Source of the DNA: Jacaranda mimosifolia
Lineage: Eukaryota > Streptophyta > Magnoliopsida > Lamiales > Bignoniaceae
Direction of reading: 5' to 3'
Length of the DNA stretch: 64,000 bases
Assembly (NCBI GenBank): GCA_018894105.1
Contig: CM032133.1
Location: forward strand, 17,250,501-17,314,500
Positions 47,314 to 59,699 of this stretch are shown here, one piece after another. Within the stretch, counting starts at the first letter, position 1, and each line of letters starts with the position of its first letter. A program made the position numbers and the translations under genes. The notes beneath the pieces were generated by a model. It saw only the letters and a program-made list of their open reading frames with translations. It was not told the DNA's origin and searched no databases.

Positions 47314-48318
47314 ATGTCAGGAATGAAGTACGAGGTAGAGAAATTCGATGGGAAGAACGACTTTGGGCTATGGAAGATGAAGGTCCACGCCCTCCTGTGC
47401 CAACAAGGATTACAGAGAGCATTAAAGGGCAGAGATTCCATGCCGGAAACGCTGAAGGACGAAGAGAAGGATGAGTTCATGGCGAAGGCTTACAGTACTC
47501 TGGTGTTATCATTGGCGGATAACGTACTGAGAGAGGTCGCCAAGGAAAATACGCCAGCGGATTTATGGAAAAAGCTGGAGAGTTTATATATGACGAAGTC
47601 CCTGACAAATCGACTATATTTGAAACAACGATTATACACATTGAGGATAAAGGAAGGTACGTCTATTACTCAACATATTGATTTTTTCAATAAGGTGATT
47701 CTAGATCTCGCTAGTATAGATGTTAAAATTGATGATAAGGATCAAACTTTAATTCTCTTGTGTTCTTTGCCAAAATCTTTTGAGCACTTGGTTACTACTT
47801 TGTTGTACGGGAGATATACGATTTCAATAGAGGATGTGAAGGCCTCATTGAATTCCAACGAGTTGAGAAAACATGTTCTGGGCAGCAACGATGGTGAACG
47901 TGAGGAAAGATTGGTGGCAATAGGGAGACCAAGAGAAAGGGGAAGGAGTAGAGGCCGATTGAAGTCCCGAACCAAGCTTAGAAATGGTGATAAGTATTTT
48001 AGGTACGGTGGAAAGGGGCATTGGAAATGGAATTGTCCGAAACGAGGAAAGGCGAAGGATGCAGGTGAAACTTCTGATCAGAAACGGGATGATGTCACAG
48101 GAATTGTTGAGGATGAGTCTGATGGTGGGCTTGTTCTCAACGTTGCTGAAACTTTACTAAGCTCTGAATGGATTTTGGATAGTAGCTGCTCCTACCACAT
48201 GTGCCCACGAGAAGATTGGTTTACCACATACCATAAATATGATGGTGGTAAAGTGCTTATGGGATATGGTAAAGTGCTGAAGCATAAGGATGAGGTGTTT
48301 GTCAGCTTCAAGCAATAG
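47314..48318 (+). pseudogene. gag: copia gag plus start of protease
   Basis: Open for 334 codons from ATG at 47314, chosen because the family N-terminus is MSG(M)KYEVEKFDGKNDFGLW; an upstream in-frame ATG at 47173 lies in the LTR. The UBN2 gag domain follows (ADNVLREVAKENTPADLWKK, LYTLRIKEGTSITQHI, LPKSFEHLVTTLLYGRY). The zinc knuckle reads YFRYGGKGHWKWNC: both leading cysteines of CX2CX4HX4C are tyrosine (TAT, TAC), so zinc binding is lost. Protease begins WILDSSCSYHMC and is cut off after about 30 residues by an internal deletion at about 48246-48278. The frame ends at TAG 48316. It is nearly intact as gag but is not functional as nucleocapsid. Confidence 0.85.
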
Positions 48319-50690
48319 AAGACCTTAATTGAGAAGCAGACAGGAAAGGAGATCAAGTGCTTGAGGACTGACAACGGATTGGAGTTCTGCAACAAGGAGT
48401 TTCAGGAATTCTGCGAGAAGGAAGGAATTGTGAGGCATCGCACAGTTGTACATACACCACAGCAGAATGGAGTTGCAGAACGAATGAACAGGACTATCTT
48501 GAAAAAAGCTAGATGCATGCTCTTTAACGCCAGATTATCCAAGGATTTTTGGGCAGAAGCAATTAACACTGCTTGTTATTTGGTGAATAGGTCACCATTA
48601 ACCGCTTTGGACTGCAAGACACCAATGGAAGTTTGGTCCGGGTCTCCTGTTGATTACTCAAATCTGAGAGTATTTGGGTGTCCAGCCATGGTCATGTCCG
48701 AGATGGGAAGCTTGAGCCAAGGGCTAGGAAGTGCATATTTCTAGGCTATGCAGATGGAGTTAAAGGTTATCGTTTGTGGTGTAATGATGGCAAGGGCTCC
48801 AAGATGATTATCAGCAGGGACGTGACATTCGATGAGTCTGCAATGATGAAGAAGGTGAAGCAGCAGGAAAGCGGTCAACAGGGCGTTAAGGAGAAGGTGG
48901 AGATTCATATTGATCCTCCACAAGTTTCAAAGGGGAAACAGAATGTGGTAGATGAAGCTGGTGAGAGCACAGTACCACCTAATCAACAGCAGGAAAATGA
49001 ACCACTACAAAATTATCGCTTGGCTCGCGATAGGGAGAGGAGGCAGATCAATCCACCACAGCGGTATGCTTACTCAGATTTGGTAGCTTATGCTTTGAGT
49101 TAAGCTGAGGAGTTTATAGGAGATGATCCAGTCTCATACAAAGAGGCAATTTCCAGGCTAGATTTTGATAAATGGGTTGCAGCTATGAGTGAAGAGATGG
49201 AGTCTCTACACAAGAACAATACATGGGAGCTGGTTGATGTACCCAAAGGGCATAAGATTGTAGGTTGCAAATGGATCTACAAGAAGAAGGAAGGGATTCT
49301 CGGTGTTGAAGATGCTAGATACAAGGCGCGATTGGTTGCTAAGGGTTTTACTCAAAGAGAGGGAGTTGACTTTCATGAAGTATTCTCCCCAGTTGTAAAA
49401 CATACTTCCATTCGTGTTTTACTTGCCATGGTTGCTCTGTTTGATATGGAACTGGAGTAGATGGATATGAAAACAGCATTTTTGCATGGTGAGTTAGAGG
49501 AACAAATATATATGAGTCAACCAGAAGGATTCGTTGTTCCCGGGAAACAAAATCAAGCATGTCTTTTGAAGAGGTCATTATATAGCCTGAAGTAGTCTCC
49601 CAGGTAGTGATATAAAAGGTTTGATGCTTTTATTACCAGGATAGGATATACTAGAAGCAAATTTGATTGTTGTGTATATTACAAAATTTGTAGTGATAGC
49701 CTTCTCGTATATTTGTTGTTGTACGTTGATGATATGTTGATTGCCTTTAGAAACATATTTGAGATCAACCAATTAAAAGCTCAGTTAAGTGAAGCAAAGA
49801 AGATTTTGGGCATGGAGATCATCCGAGATAGACACGCAGGATTATTGTACTTGTTTCAACAGCATTACACTGAGAAAGTACTTGAGTGATTTGGGATGGA
49901 TAAGTCCAAGCCAGTTAGTACGCCACTTGCAGCTCATTTCAGGCTCTCATCAGATCTATCACCAAGTACTGAGGAAGAGGTGGAGCACATGTCAAATGTG
50001 CCATATGCTAGTGCAGTGGGTAGCTTGATATACACCATGGTGTGCACTAGGCCAGACATTTCACATGCAGTCAGTGTTGTGAGCAAGTATATGCACAAGC
50101 CAGGAAAGACTCATTGGCAGGCTGTGAAATGGATCATGAGGTATCTGAGAGGCTCTGCAGACAGATGTTTGAGGTATAGTCAATCGAATTCTACTACAAG
50201 AATTATTGGCTATGTGGATGCGGATTATGCAGGAGATTTGGACAGCAGAAGGTCCATGACGGGCTATGTGTTTTGTGTCTCAAGTTGTACGGTTAGCTGG
50301 AAGGCGACTTTGCAGTCATCAGTTGCATTGTCCACAACAGAAGCTGAGTACATGACTTTGGCTGAAGGTGTTAAAGATGGCATTTGGCTAAAGGGGCTGA
50401 TCGATGATATGAGTATGACTTCTGAGATCACTAAGGTATTTTGTGACAATCAGAGTGCCATACACTTGTCAAAGAATCAAGCATTTCATGAGAGAACAAA
50501 GCACATAGATGTGAGGTATCACTTTGTTCGGGATATGGTGTCCCAAGGAGTCATGTTGGTTGACAAAGTTAGGACTAAGGATAATCCGGCAGACATGTTG
50601 ACTAAGGCTGTTCCAGGAATCAAATTCAAGCATTGCTTTGATTTAATTAATGTTTGCAGACTCATACAACAGGCCCTATTGCGGGCAGGG
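48319..50690 (+). pseudogene. pol: copia pol (INT-RT-RH), decayed
   Basis: The integrase starts late at LRTDNGLEFC (48361), with the NGVAERMNRT glutamate region. The zinc-binding N-terminus and first catalytic aspartate are absent. A frameshift lies near 48690 (before CIFLGYADGVKGYRLWC), followed by a stop at 49100. Reverse transcriptase runs about 49150-49850 ([39 protein letters not shown]) with stops at 49458, 49593, 49605, 49608 and 49887. About nine residues are missing before EAKKILGMEI. RNase H and the end (SLIYTMVCTRPDISHAVSVV, GYVDADYAGDLDSRRSMTGY, FCDNQSAIHLSKNQAFHERT) are open from 49896. Confidence 0.9.
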
Positions 50691-50719
50691 ACAAAGAAGA
50701 TGAATGTGAATTTCAAGTC

Positions 50720-50731
50720 AAGGTGGAGAAT
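50720..50731 (+). other. Polypurine tract of copia element 2
   Basis: AAGGTGGAGAAT precedes the TG of the 3' LTR. Confidence 0.55.
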
Positions 50732-51100
50732 TGTTGATTTTGCCTTGAAATTTGAGGTAAAATTGACAAGGAATGGAAGAAATACAGTGAAACGGAGCAA
50801 AGTGGTCAAAATGGGCTCGAGAACACACCCCGACGCATGTTGGAAGGACACAAGGGCTTCTTTACTGCTTTTGAGTAATTCTCTCAACACGAAGTTTAGA
50901 ACGAGGGTGTTAGGTGTTTTCGTGAGATTTGTGGGATTCAAGTTTGTACTTGCACTTTGATTTGAGATCAATAAAATTCATTTTCTTTGTCGGGTGGATT
51001 AGGCACATCGCTGAACCACGTTAAATCTTATTGTCACTTTACATCGAACTACATTACTATTATTTCATTATTTCGCAATAGATCCTCCTGGATTTCAACA
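50732..51100 (+). repeat. 3' LTR of copia element 2 (369 bp, truncated)
   Basis: Equivalent to 46637-47286 but without 281 bp. The join reads GGACAC|AAGGGC, where the longer copy has ACAC at both edges (46753-46756 and 47034-47037). It therefore lacks the TATA box and hairpins. Confidence 0.9.
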
Positions 51101-51986
51101 ATATATATATATATATCAAAAAGCATCTAAGCACAATTGATTCACTTACACTTATTCAGAAAATATAATTACATTCTAATGAATTTTTTGACATTTATAT
51201 AAATGTACGCAACATTACAAGTTATAAATATATTATATATGCACTCAATATAAAATGTAATTTAACATAACAAATCATCATCTGCGCAATGAAATTATAG
51301 TATTGTATTTTACATTTTTTATAAAAAATTATTTGCATATTTTACACTTATAATTCCAAATTATATTTTTTAATATTTGAATGAATTTTTTTTTCATATA
51401 TCAAGAGTCACAATTATATTTTATTATTCAATTATAAAATAGTTTACGATACAGTATGTGAACATATAATATAATATTTTAAATATAATCTTGTTTCTCA
51501 ATATTTTATTATACAAAGGTGTAAAGTTATTTACACTTTAAACATTGTTTTACAAAGTTGATTACTAAAATTAATATTAAATTAATTAAATATTAAATTT
51601 CATTACATGTTACGGGATCTTTTAGATAATATTAAATTAATATAATTACCCAATCAAAATGTTGGCATGAATAGTATATAATATTCCTTACATTTAAAAA
51701 AAAACCCTCTCAATCAATCACCATCTCTTAAAAAATTTCTCATACAAAAGCAATCATCACACCAAAAAGTTCCCTAAAAAAAAATCTCACAACCAAACAC
51801 ATTTTCACAACTTTTTCTCATAAAAGTTCTCACAAACAATCACCACCTTACCTTTCTCACACGTCGCACAATTGTAATTATTATATTTTTACCTCACAAA
51901 CTATCACTCCTTCATAAATTTTTTTCCACTCTCATAAATAAAAAATTCTCACTATTTCCTCTAGAAAATGAGAAATGAGAATTGAG
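51101..51986. other. AT-rich intergenic DNA
   Basis: No gene. It starts with a TA microsatellite. From about 51700, A- and C-rich words (AATCTCACAACCAAACAC, TTCTCACAAACAATCACC) recur loosely and resemble 17940-18000, a possible decayed repeat family. Confidence 0.4.
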
Positions 51987-52320
51987 AACACTGTTGTAAT
52001 TGGCACATTACATGGTTAATTATTAAGTGGATGGATGCCAATTATGGTTGGAATCCATTAGATAATTAAAGTTGTGATTTTGGTGAAATAGAGGAAGGGA
52101 AAAAGGTTAAGTATTTTAATTGAGTTGTCCCACATTGTAAGTTTGTGAGAAAGGAGACCCTCATGTGACCTATAAAACCAAGTGAAGGAGTTGAAGGGTC
52201 TTTAACCCTTCACTTGTCCCACATTGGTTTTGTAAACATGTGTGGTGTAGTTTATATTGAGCTCAAGTAAGAATGCTTGATAAAGTGTTCTTTAAGGGGT
52301 TCATAAAAGTGGACCACACG

Positions 52321-52364
52321 CGCGCCGCCGCCGCCGCCCGCCCGGCGCGGGCGCGGGCGCGGGC
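52321..52364 (+). repeat. GC-only CCG/GGGCGC repeat inside the solo LTR
   Basis: 44 bp without A or T: CCG units, then GGGCGC units. It partly folds on itself and contrasts sharply with the AT-rich surroundings. Confidence 0.9.
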
Positions 52365-52707
52365 ATTAGGGCGAATGTCTCAGTCTCAGTCTTAACTTTT
52401 TGGACGAAATTCAATTGGAATTTTGAATTTTAAATTAAAAATTAAATTCAAAATTCAAACTTAACCTAACCGTTGGCTTGATCGGATAGAGGCTTGACCG
52501 AGTCTGCCTGTTGGAGATCAGCCGAGATTTTAGGGGAGATAGGGCCGGATTTTTAGGGCTGACTGGCGGATGAGGATTAGGGTTTTACTCAGTCAAACCC
52601 TAATCTTCTTTTAAGCAGCCGTCAAACCCTAGGTCTGGCCGTCAAACCCTAATTAAAGCTGGGCTTGGCCGTCGGCCCATGGCCTTCCGCAAGACCTAAT
52701 CCTTCCC

Positions 52708-52716
52708 TATAAATAG
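52708..52716 (+). promoter_or_regulatory. TATA box of the solo LTR
   Basis: TATAAATAG, a strong plant TATA consensus followed by a C/T-rich leader. A solo LTR can still drive transcription into flanking DNA. Confidence 0.6.
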
Positions 52717-53481
52717 AGGCTCTCGGCAGCCTTCTAAAAACACACAAAAAAATACAAAGCAGCCTCTTCTGCTTGTGTTCTTCTCTTCTCTCCCACTGAT
52801 AGTCCAGCTTCCTCATATTTATTTTCTTGTGCTCCCATATTCGGCCTAGTATATTTATATACATATACACTTATACGTTCCGAAATTTTGGCTATCATAT
52901 TCGAATTCTGGCTACTGAGTGCTGTTCGAAGTGAACGTGAAGGAGTGCACCTGATCGTTCTGGACCATCTCATCCTGGGAGGAGCCGCGCTGTACCCGTT
53001 GCACTGGTGAGTCGGGGCGCTCGTTTCTTCAAGGCAAACAGAATTTCTCTGTGATTTGGTCGCCCTATTAATTCTGTTACGATACAGAATTTGAGATAAG
53101 TTTACTGTTAAAATTCTATATCTACATTAGATCTATCTAACAGCATGTTCTATTGATTGTATTGTCTTGGTTAATTTATGAATTTGGCTTTTCCTGGACT
53201 CGTATTTGATTATTTAACTAAAATTCTGATTTGCCTTGAATTGGATATTTATTTTTATCATGCATGCTGTTTGTATGAAAAACTGATATCGCATGCTATA
53301 TGTTTAAATTCTTGCAATGCATGATTAATTCTTATACCACATGCTTTATTTGAATTTCTTCTGGATATAAACGCACGTATTGACTTGTGATTATCTGATT
53401 TATTATTGATAATCTGAACTTGTAATTTTTATTGCTTTGGATTACTGCATGTTGGCATGAAATCCTACGAACAACAAACAC

Positions 53482-54732
53482 AAGCTTTGCAACTGCGACC
53501 CATTAATATTGTACTAATTAGGGAACTTTTTCCAATCTTGTATTAATTGACCTGTTTTAATTCAAGGCAGGCCCAGCCCAGCAGCCAGCAGTCATTTTCA
53601 ATTCCAGCATGCTTCCCTCCTTTTTCATATTCTTCCTCATTCTAACTCGATGCCAGTTTCTTGCGCTAGTAATGATAAAACATGACAACAATGTTCTGGT
53701 ACTATTCTTAATGATGGAATTAATTAATTAATTAAATATTATGAAATTTATTAAAAATTAAATAACTTCAACTCAGAAATTACGTACATATGCCCATAGA
53801 TATGAATATATACTCAGTGTAAATCCCTCCTAAAAAATTTTTTATTAAGAACATTGAAGAGCACAGATTAAATTTGTTTACAGATGTATTTTAACTTTTG
53901 GAAATTGAGGTACGTTCTAGTAGTATATCTCTACGATCAGTATCAGTGAATTAAACATACAATTTATTTTGGGTTATTTTTCCGCCACAAAGTTATGTAA
54001 TTGTTATATATGGAATTTGTGTCTATGTAATTAATAGATTAAATTATTTTAATTTTACCCATACTTAATAATTATTCACTTTAAATGATCGATAAGGTTT
54101 AGTCAATATATTGATATCGTTGTTCGACTTTTCTAAAATATTAAAATTATTAGTATCTATAATATATACTTTTATTAAAAAAAATGCATTTTTGTGTTTA
54201 AAATGGAAGTTATGATACAAAATTTTAAATATACCAAATTACCTTTTTACTTATATTCAATAAAATTTATTTTATCCAAGTAACTACCATTTATTCAAAA
54301 ATTTCTCCTATTTACCTACTTTAATGAATTTAAACTTTTTTTTTTGATATGGTAATGGACAATAAAATTTTATTTGATGTTAATGTTATCTTTATAATTA
54401 TACAAATTATAATTATATATTTTAAATACATACCAATTTTTAATATAATAAATTTGAAAATACATATAAATAATATGTTATTCAAAAAAATTTTATGCAC
54501 ATGAAAATTGAGTACAAACGACTAATAGTATTATAAAAAGTAAGACCTTTTACTTTCATAATTAGAAGTTATCCCACTGTTTTTTGTCATTTTTTTCAAC
54601 TTTTACCCTCTAAAAGACATGCAAACACTTAAAAAGAATTGACATAATGATCAATTATGGTTAAGGATAGATATGATAAGAATTTCAAATTGGGTAGTTC
54701 TCATACCAAATTTTGAATTGTTCAAGTTTATC
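53482..54732. other. AT-rich intergenic DNA
   Basis: No gene or clear element seen; only short AT-rich repeats (for example ATTAATTAATTAATTAA at about 53720). Confidence 0.5.
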
Positions 54733-54995
54733 CTTTATGGCTTGTAACCCAATGGCATAAAATTTCTCCTCTTATGTAGGAGTATTGTCTTCGAATCCAA
54801 ATGGATTCCTTTGTGCACTTTATGTGCGCATATGATTGTTGAGTTTGTACTTTCATTTTCTTGATTTGATAATTGAATTATATTAACTTGTTGTTAGGAT
54901 AATCTTCTTGATTTGATAATTAGATTCTATAGACTTATTGTAAGGATAATCTTAGTCATTTGTAATGTTCTCTCTCTCTCTCTCTCAAAAAAAGA
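54733..54995 (+). mobile_element. tRNA-derived SINE
   Basis: A-box-like GTAACCCAATGGC (from about 54744) and B box GTCTTCGAATCCA (54787-54799) lie about 40 bp apart, followed by a body and a TC-repeat/A-rich end (54968-54994). Inside the body, TTCTTGATTTGATAATT is repeated (about 54860 and 54905). It is not a tRNA gene because the arms do not fold. Confidence 0.6.
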
Positions 54996-55419
54996 AGGTT
55001 TTGTACTCTAGAAGTAATATTAAAAGGCCACTTATTATAAAGTACCAATAAAAAAAAATTAGAGATCACTCCTTATTCATTTGATTTCGCAAAAATACCC
55101 TTAAGTATAATATTTTTCATTCATTTTTTTTATTTCTTCATTTTCCACACAACCAAACACCATTTATCTCCATTCCCAAACACTAAACCCTAGCGCAATC
55201 TTTCATTACCAGAAATAGAAAGAAAAATCTCAGAAGGAAACCAAGCTCATCGGCGGGAACGAGAACATCGACGGAGCGAACGACCACCAACACAAGCACC
55301 GCATTTTCTCTTTCTCTCTTTATTTTCATCATTTTTAGGTTTTTTTTCTTCTCAGTTACTTCTCATCTCAGCCCGACCACTATATTTTTTTCTTCTCTAC
55401 ATCTTGTAGTTTTTCGAAA

Positions 55420-58400
55420 ATGTCAACCAGTAGTGAAGTGGAGTGTTCACCTAAGTCTTCGGGAGTTGTCACTACAAAGACCAACTCTATATAATGTCAA
55501 TTAAGGATAGTACGACTTTAATGGACATGTACATTAATCTCGCAAGAAAATGGAGTGAAATCAACCCCGAGCTCTTCACTTTACAATACATAGCTCCACA
55601 TCAAAGGTTGTACTGCATTACTAATGTTTTATACTTGAAGTGTTCTGCAATTGTACTCTGATGCTAAATTAATTTTCTTCGACTATTCTACATCTATACT
55701 TTATTTTACCTAAAACTGTACTGCATTATTGAAGTTTTACACTTCAAGTATTCTATTAATTGATTATCCAAAATTATACAATAATTGCTAGAGTTTTATA
55801 CTTGAAGTGTTCTGTAATTGTACTTGATTTACCTGAAACTGTACTTCATTTTTCTGAAATTATACTATGATGCTGAATTATTTTTCTTTAACTATTTTAC
55901 CTAAAACTGTACTGCATTATTGAAGTTTTATACTTCAATTGTTCTACTAATTGATTATCCAAAATTGTACTGTACTGCTATTATTTTATACTTGAAGTGT
56001 TCTGCAATTGTACTTCATTTATCTGAAATTGTACTGCGATGCTGAATTATTTTTCTTTGACTATTCTACATTTATATTTCATTTTACCTAATACTGTACC
56101 GCACTATTGAAGTTTTATACTTCAAGTGTTCTAATAATTGATTATCCAAAATTGTACTGTAATTGCTATTATTTTATACTTGAAGTGTTATGATATTGTA
56201 CTTCATTTATCTAAAATTATACTACATTTTTCTGAAATTATACTGTGATGCTGAATTTTTTTTTTTGGCTATTTTATATTTATACTTCATTTTACCTAAA
56301 ATTGTGCTCTATCATTGAAGTTTTATACTTCAAGTATTTTACTTATTGATTATCAAATATTGTACTACATTGCTAGTATTTTATAGTGTTATGAAATTAT
56401 ACTTCGTTTATTTGAATCTGTACTACGATGCTAAATTACTGATTTTCAGTATTCTATATTTATACTTCATTTTACATAAAATTGTATTGTATTATTAAAG
56501 TTTTATACTTCAAGTGTTCTGTTTATTGATTATCCAGAATTTGCTGTAATTGCTAGTGTTTTATAGTTAAAATGTTCTGGAATTATACTTTTTTTTATTT
56601 GAAATTGTACTTCGTTTATTTGAAATTATACTACGATGCTAATTTATTTTTCTTTGACCATTCTACACTTATACTTTATTTTACCTAAAATTGTATTCTA
56701 TTAGTGAAGTTTTATATTTCAACTATTCTACTAATTGATTATCTAAAATTGTATTGCAATTGCTAGTGTCTTATACTTGAATTGTTCTGCAATTGTACCT
56801 CATTTATTTGAAATTGTACTACCATGCTGAATCAATGTTCTTCAAGTATTCTACATTTTTACTTTATTTACTAAAATTGTACTGCATTATTTAAGTTTTA
56901 ACTTCAAGTGTTCCACTAATTGATTATCCAAAATTGTACTACATTGTTGAAGTTTTATACTTCAAGTGTTCTACTAATTGATTATCCAAAATTGTACTGC
57001 ATTGTTGAAGTTTTATACTTCAAGTGTTCCACTAATTGATTATCAAAAATTGCTAGTGTTTTATACTTGAAGTGTTCTAGAATTGTACTTCGTTTATTTG
57101 AAATTATACTACAATGCTGAATTATTTTTCTTCGTCTAGTCTACATTTATACTTCATTTTACCTAAAATTATACTCTATTATTGAAGTTTTATACTTCAA
57201 CTGTGCCATTAATTGATTATCCAAAATTGTACTGCAATTACTAGTGTTTTATACTTGAATTGCTTTGCGATTATTGTACTGCAATTACTAGTGTTTTATA
57301 CTTGAATTGCTTTGCGATTATACCTCATTTATTTAAAGTTGTACTACAATGTTGAATTAATATTCTTTAAGTATTCGACATTTTTACTTCATTTTACTAA
57401 AGTTGTATTGCATTATTGAAGTTTTATACTCCAAGTATTCTACTAATTAATTATCTAAAATTATATTGCATTGCTAGTGTTTTTATACTTGAATTGTTCT
57501 ACAATTGTACCTCATTTATTTGAAATTGTACTACCATGCTGAATTATTTTTCTTCAACTATTCTATATTTATACTTCATTTAACATAAAATTTTATTGCA
57601 TTGGTCAACTCCAAGGGATGCATTAGAGGAGGAAATTGGTTCAACCACTGCATCACAAAATGAATTAGCTTTAGTTAGCAACTCAATTGATGCATGGAGG
57701 CATTGCATATATGGAGAGGGTTAGACATTCAAGGATGTTGAGGAATTCAGAATTATGCTTAAGAATTATGCAGTGGCTACTATGTGGTCATTTCAATATA
57801 AGAAAAATGATAACAAAAAACTCATAGTCGTTTGCAGTGATGAAAATTGCAAATGGAGAATCTATGCATCAAGGCATAAGGTTGATAAATTATTTGGCAT
57901 TCAAAAATGCAATCTAGAGCACACATGAGGTGAGACTAATCTTCGGACAAGGGGACATCCTAAAGCTGATTTCTCTTGGGTTGCTAACATAGTGAAAGAT
58001 ACATTGAAATCAGAGCCATGTTATCGACCTCTACCATATTGAAAGATATCCATAGAGAATACGGTATGGAACTTAGATACCATAAAGCATGGATGTGTAA
58101 GGAATTAGCTATGCATGACATCTATGGAGCAGAGAAGGGATCTTATGATAAATTGAGGTACTATGATGCTATGAAGAGGACAAAGCCTAAAAGTATTGTA
58201 GACTGTGAGATTGACCCAATTAGTCAAAAATTTCGTCGACTATGTATATGTTTCAGCGCCTATCTTATTGGTTTTCTCAAGGGATGTAGGCCATTGATAT
58301 TCTTAGATGGCACCCATATTAAAAATAAATATAAAGGAAGCTTACTCAATGCTATCAATAAAGATGCTAATGATAACTTATTCACGCTAGCATGTGTAGT

Positions 58401-59527
58401 TGTTAACTCTGAAAATGATATTAATTAGGAGTAGTTTTGCTTTAAACTAAGAAGTGTCTTAGATTCTCAATATTTGCCTGGCTTATCAAGGTTTGCTTTC
58501 TTCTCCAATTGACATCTAGGTCTTCTTAAGGCTATCCCCGTGATATTTCCCAATAGCCACCATGCATATTTCTTGAGCTACTTAATGGTTAACTTCAAGA
58601 AACAAGTCAAAACTTTATCTCTACTTGTGCAATAGTTATATGAAATAAACTTTAATTCATAACATATAGTATATTACAATCCTATTATTTTAAATTCAAG
58701 TATTAAGGAAGTACCCCCTATATAACAAGAAACATTGTGCTTCTGTTTTTATAAAAGCTACATATGCGCCTAGAAGACAAGAGTATACTCAACATATAGA
58801 TAGCATCTTGGAGTAAATGTCACATGCCAGAGACTTTATTATACAGTCTGACCCACAATGTTGGGTAAATTTCTTATTTAGTGGAGATCGATAGGGGGGT
58901 AATAAACAATAATCAAGTAGAATGTTAGAATAATTGGGTGAAATCGGCCCGATTTATGCTAGTTGCAGCTATGATTTATCACATACGCATGCAAATAATA
59001 GTTATGATACATGATCGACGAGAAAAATCTCACAAGATGGTTGGTCAATTATGTCCGAAGCAAGAAAAGAAGTTAGCATCAATTATATGCGTTCTTGTAC
59101 CTTAAAAGTTGGCATGTCTAGTGCTTGGAGCTTTGAGGTGATTGGGCATGACAAAGCGTATGCTGTAGATTTACAGAGTAAGGTTTGGTTGTGTAGAGCA
59201 TGGCAGATTGATAAAATACCATGAAAGCATGCTTGTGCTTGTATCGAGTCAAAGTCACTTTCACCATATGACTTTACCGATCAATACTACCGAGTTGAAA
59301 TGTATCAACAAGCATACCAAGCAGTGATAAACCTTATTCCTATTTATGATATGCATATGTTCCCTCTAGATGATGGCAGTGTCATTAATGCACCTAATTG
59401 CCGATCTTAACCTGGTCGTAGAAGGACATAGAGGATTCCATCACAAATTGAGAAACGTGTTATTAAGTGTACATGGTGTGGCAGGACAAGGCATAATTAT
59501 CGAACTTGCAAAGAAATAGTAAAGTAG
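55420..59527 (+). pseudogene. Broken MuDR-type MULE transposase
   Basis: The enzyme would mobilise the MULE. Domains in order follow. The N-terminus is MSTSSEVECSPKSSG (55420) and, after a frame change, SIKDSTTLMDMYINLARKW, then INPELFTLQYIAPHQR, resembling the PB1-like start of MULE proteins. An intron filled by array A follows. A MuDR N-terminal zinc region comes next (FKDVEEFRIMLKNYAV, DENCKWRIYASRH). The DDE core is LIFLDGTHIKNKYKG near 58300, then ARFMLVAAMIYHIRMQIIV. A SWIM zinc finger (VWLCRAWQIDKIP, KHACACIESK, 59190-59250) and a C-terminal zinc knuckle CTWCGRTRHNYRTC precede the stop at 59525. Several stops (57723, 57926, 58426 and others) and frame changes, mostly in 58430-59080, make it non-functional. 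The longest open part is 58018-58428. Confidence 0.85.
55610..57605 (+). repeat. Array A: ~190-bp tandem repeat in the transposase intron
   Basis: The anchor ATTGATTATCC recurs at 55759, 55950, 56137, 56345, 56525, 56734, 56919, 56977, 57035, 57212 and about 57446. Typical spacing is 177-209 bp. Three copies around 56919-57035 are only 58 bp apart, showing secondary amplification of a sub-unit. Each unit carries TTATACTTCAAGTGTTCT, TTGTACTGCA and TTTATACTTGAA phrases. It lies between two transposase exon blocks. Confidence 0.85.
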
Positions 59528-59699
59528 CTAAATTAGCTGAACTGTGTGATTGGAGAAGAATTTTGAAGAACTTTAGATTGTTAATTTGTACTGAAATTTT
59601 ATTATATTTGTGGATTACTTTGGATTGTTGAATTGGACTTTATCATCAACAACTACTTTTCACTATGTATTTTCAAACATATTATGTGAACATATTCTA

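Larger units (their letters stand above)
46637..51100 (+). mobile_element. Ty1/copia LTR retrotransposon 2, defective, unequal LTRs
   Basis: The ends are TGTTGATTTTGCC and ATTTCAACA. ATATA flanks both sides (46632-46636 and 51101-51105), weak support because the target is a TA repeat. The order 5' LTR, primer site, gag-protease, integrase, reverse transcriptase, RNase H, purine tract, 3' LTR is that of a Tnt1-like copia element. The 3' LTR is 281 bp shorter than the 5' LTR, and the internal region has a deletion, frameshifts and several stops, so it is non-autonomous. Confidence 0.92.
51992..53476 (+). mobile_element. Solo LTR, probable copia type, 1485 bp
   Basis: The ends are TGTTGTAATTGG and CCTACGAACAACA, giving TGTTG/CAACA inverted termini. 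AACAC is duplicated exactly on both sides (51987-51991 and 53477-53481). Inside is a promoter-like layout: GC-rich block, TATAAATAG (52708-52716), then a pyrimidine-rich leader. No gag or pol lies nearby, so it is a solo LTR left by LTR-LTR recombination. The TGTTG/CAACA ends and 5-bp duplication favour copia. Confidence 0.8.

Noticed and set aside
52649..52973. Minus-strand open frames in the solo LTR
   Set aside because: They overlap the TATA box and leader of a defined LTR and have no protein-like features.
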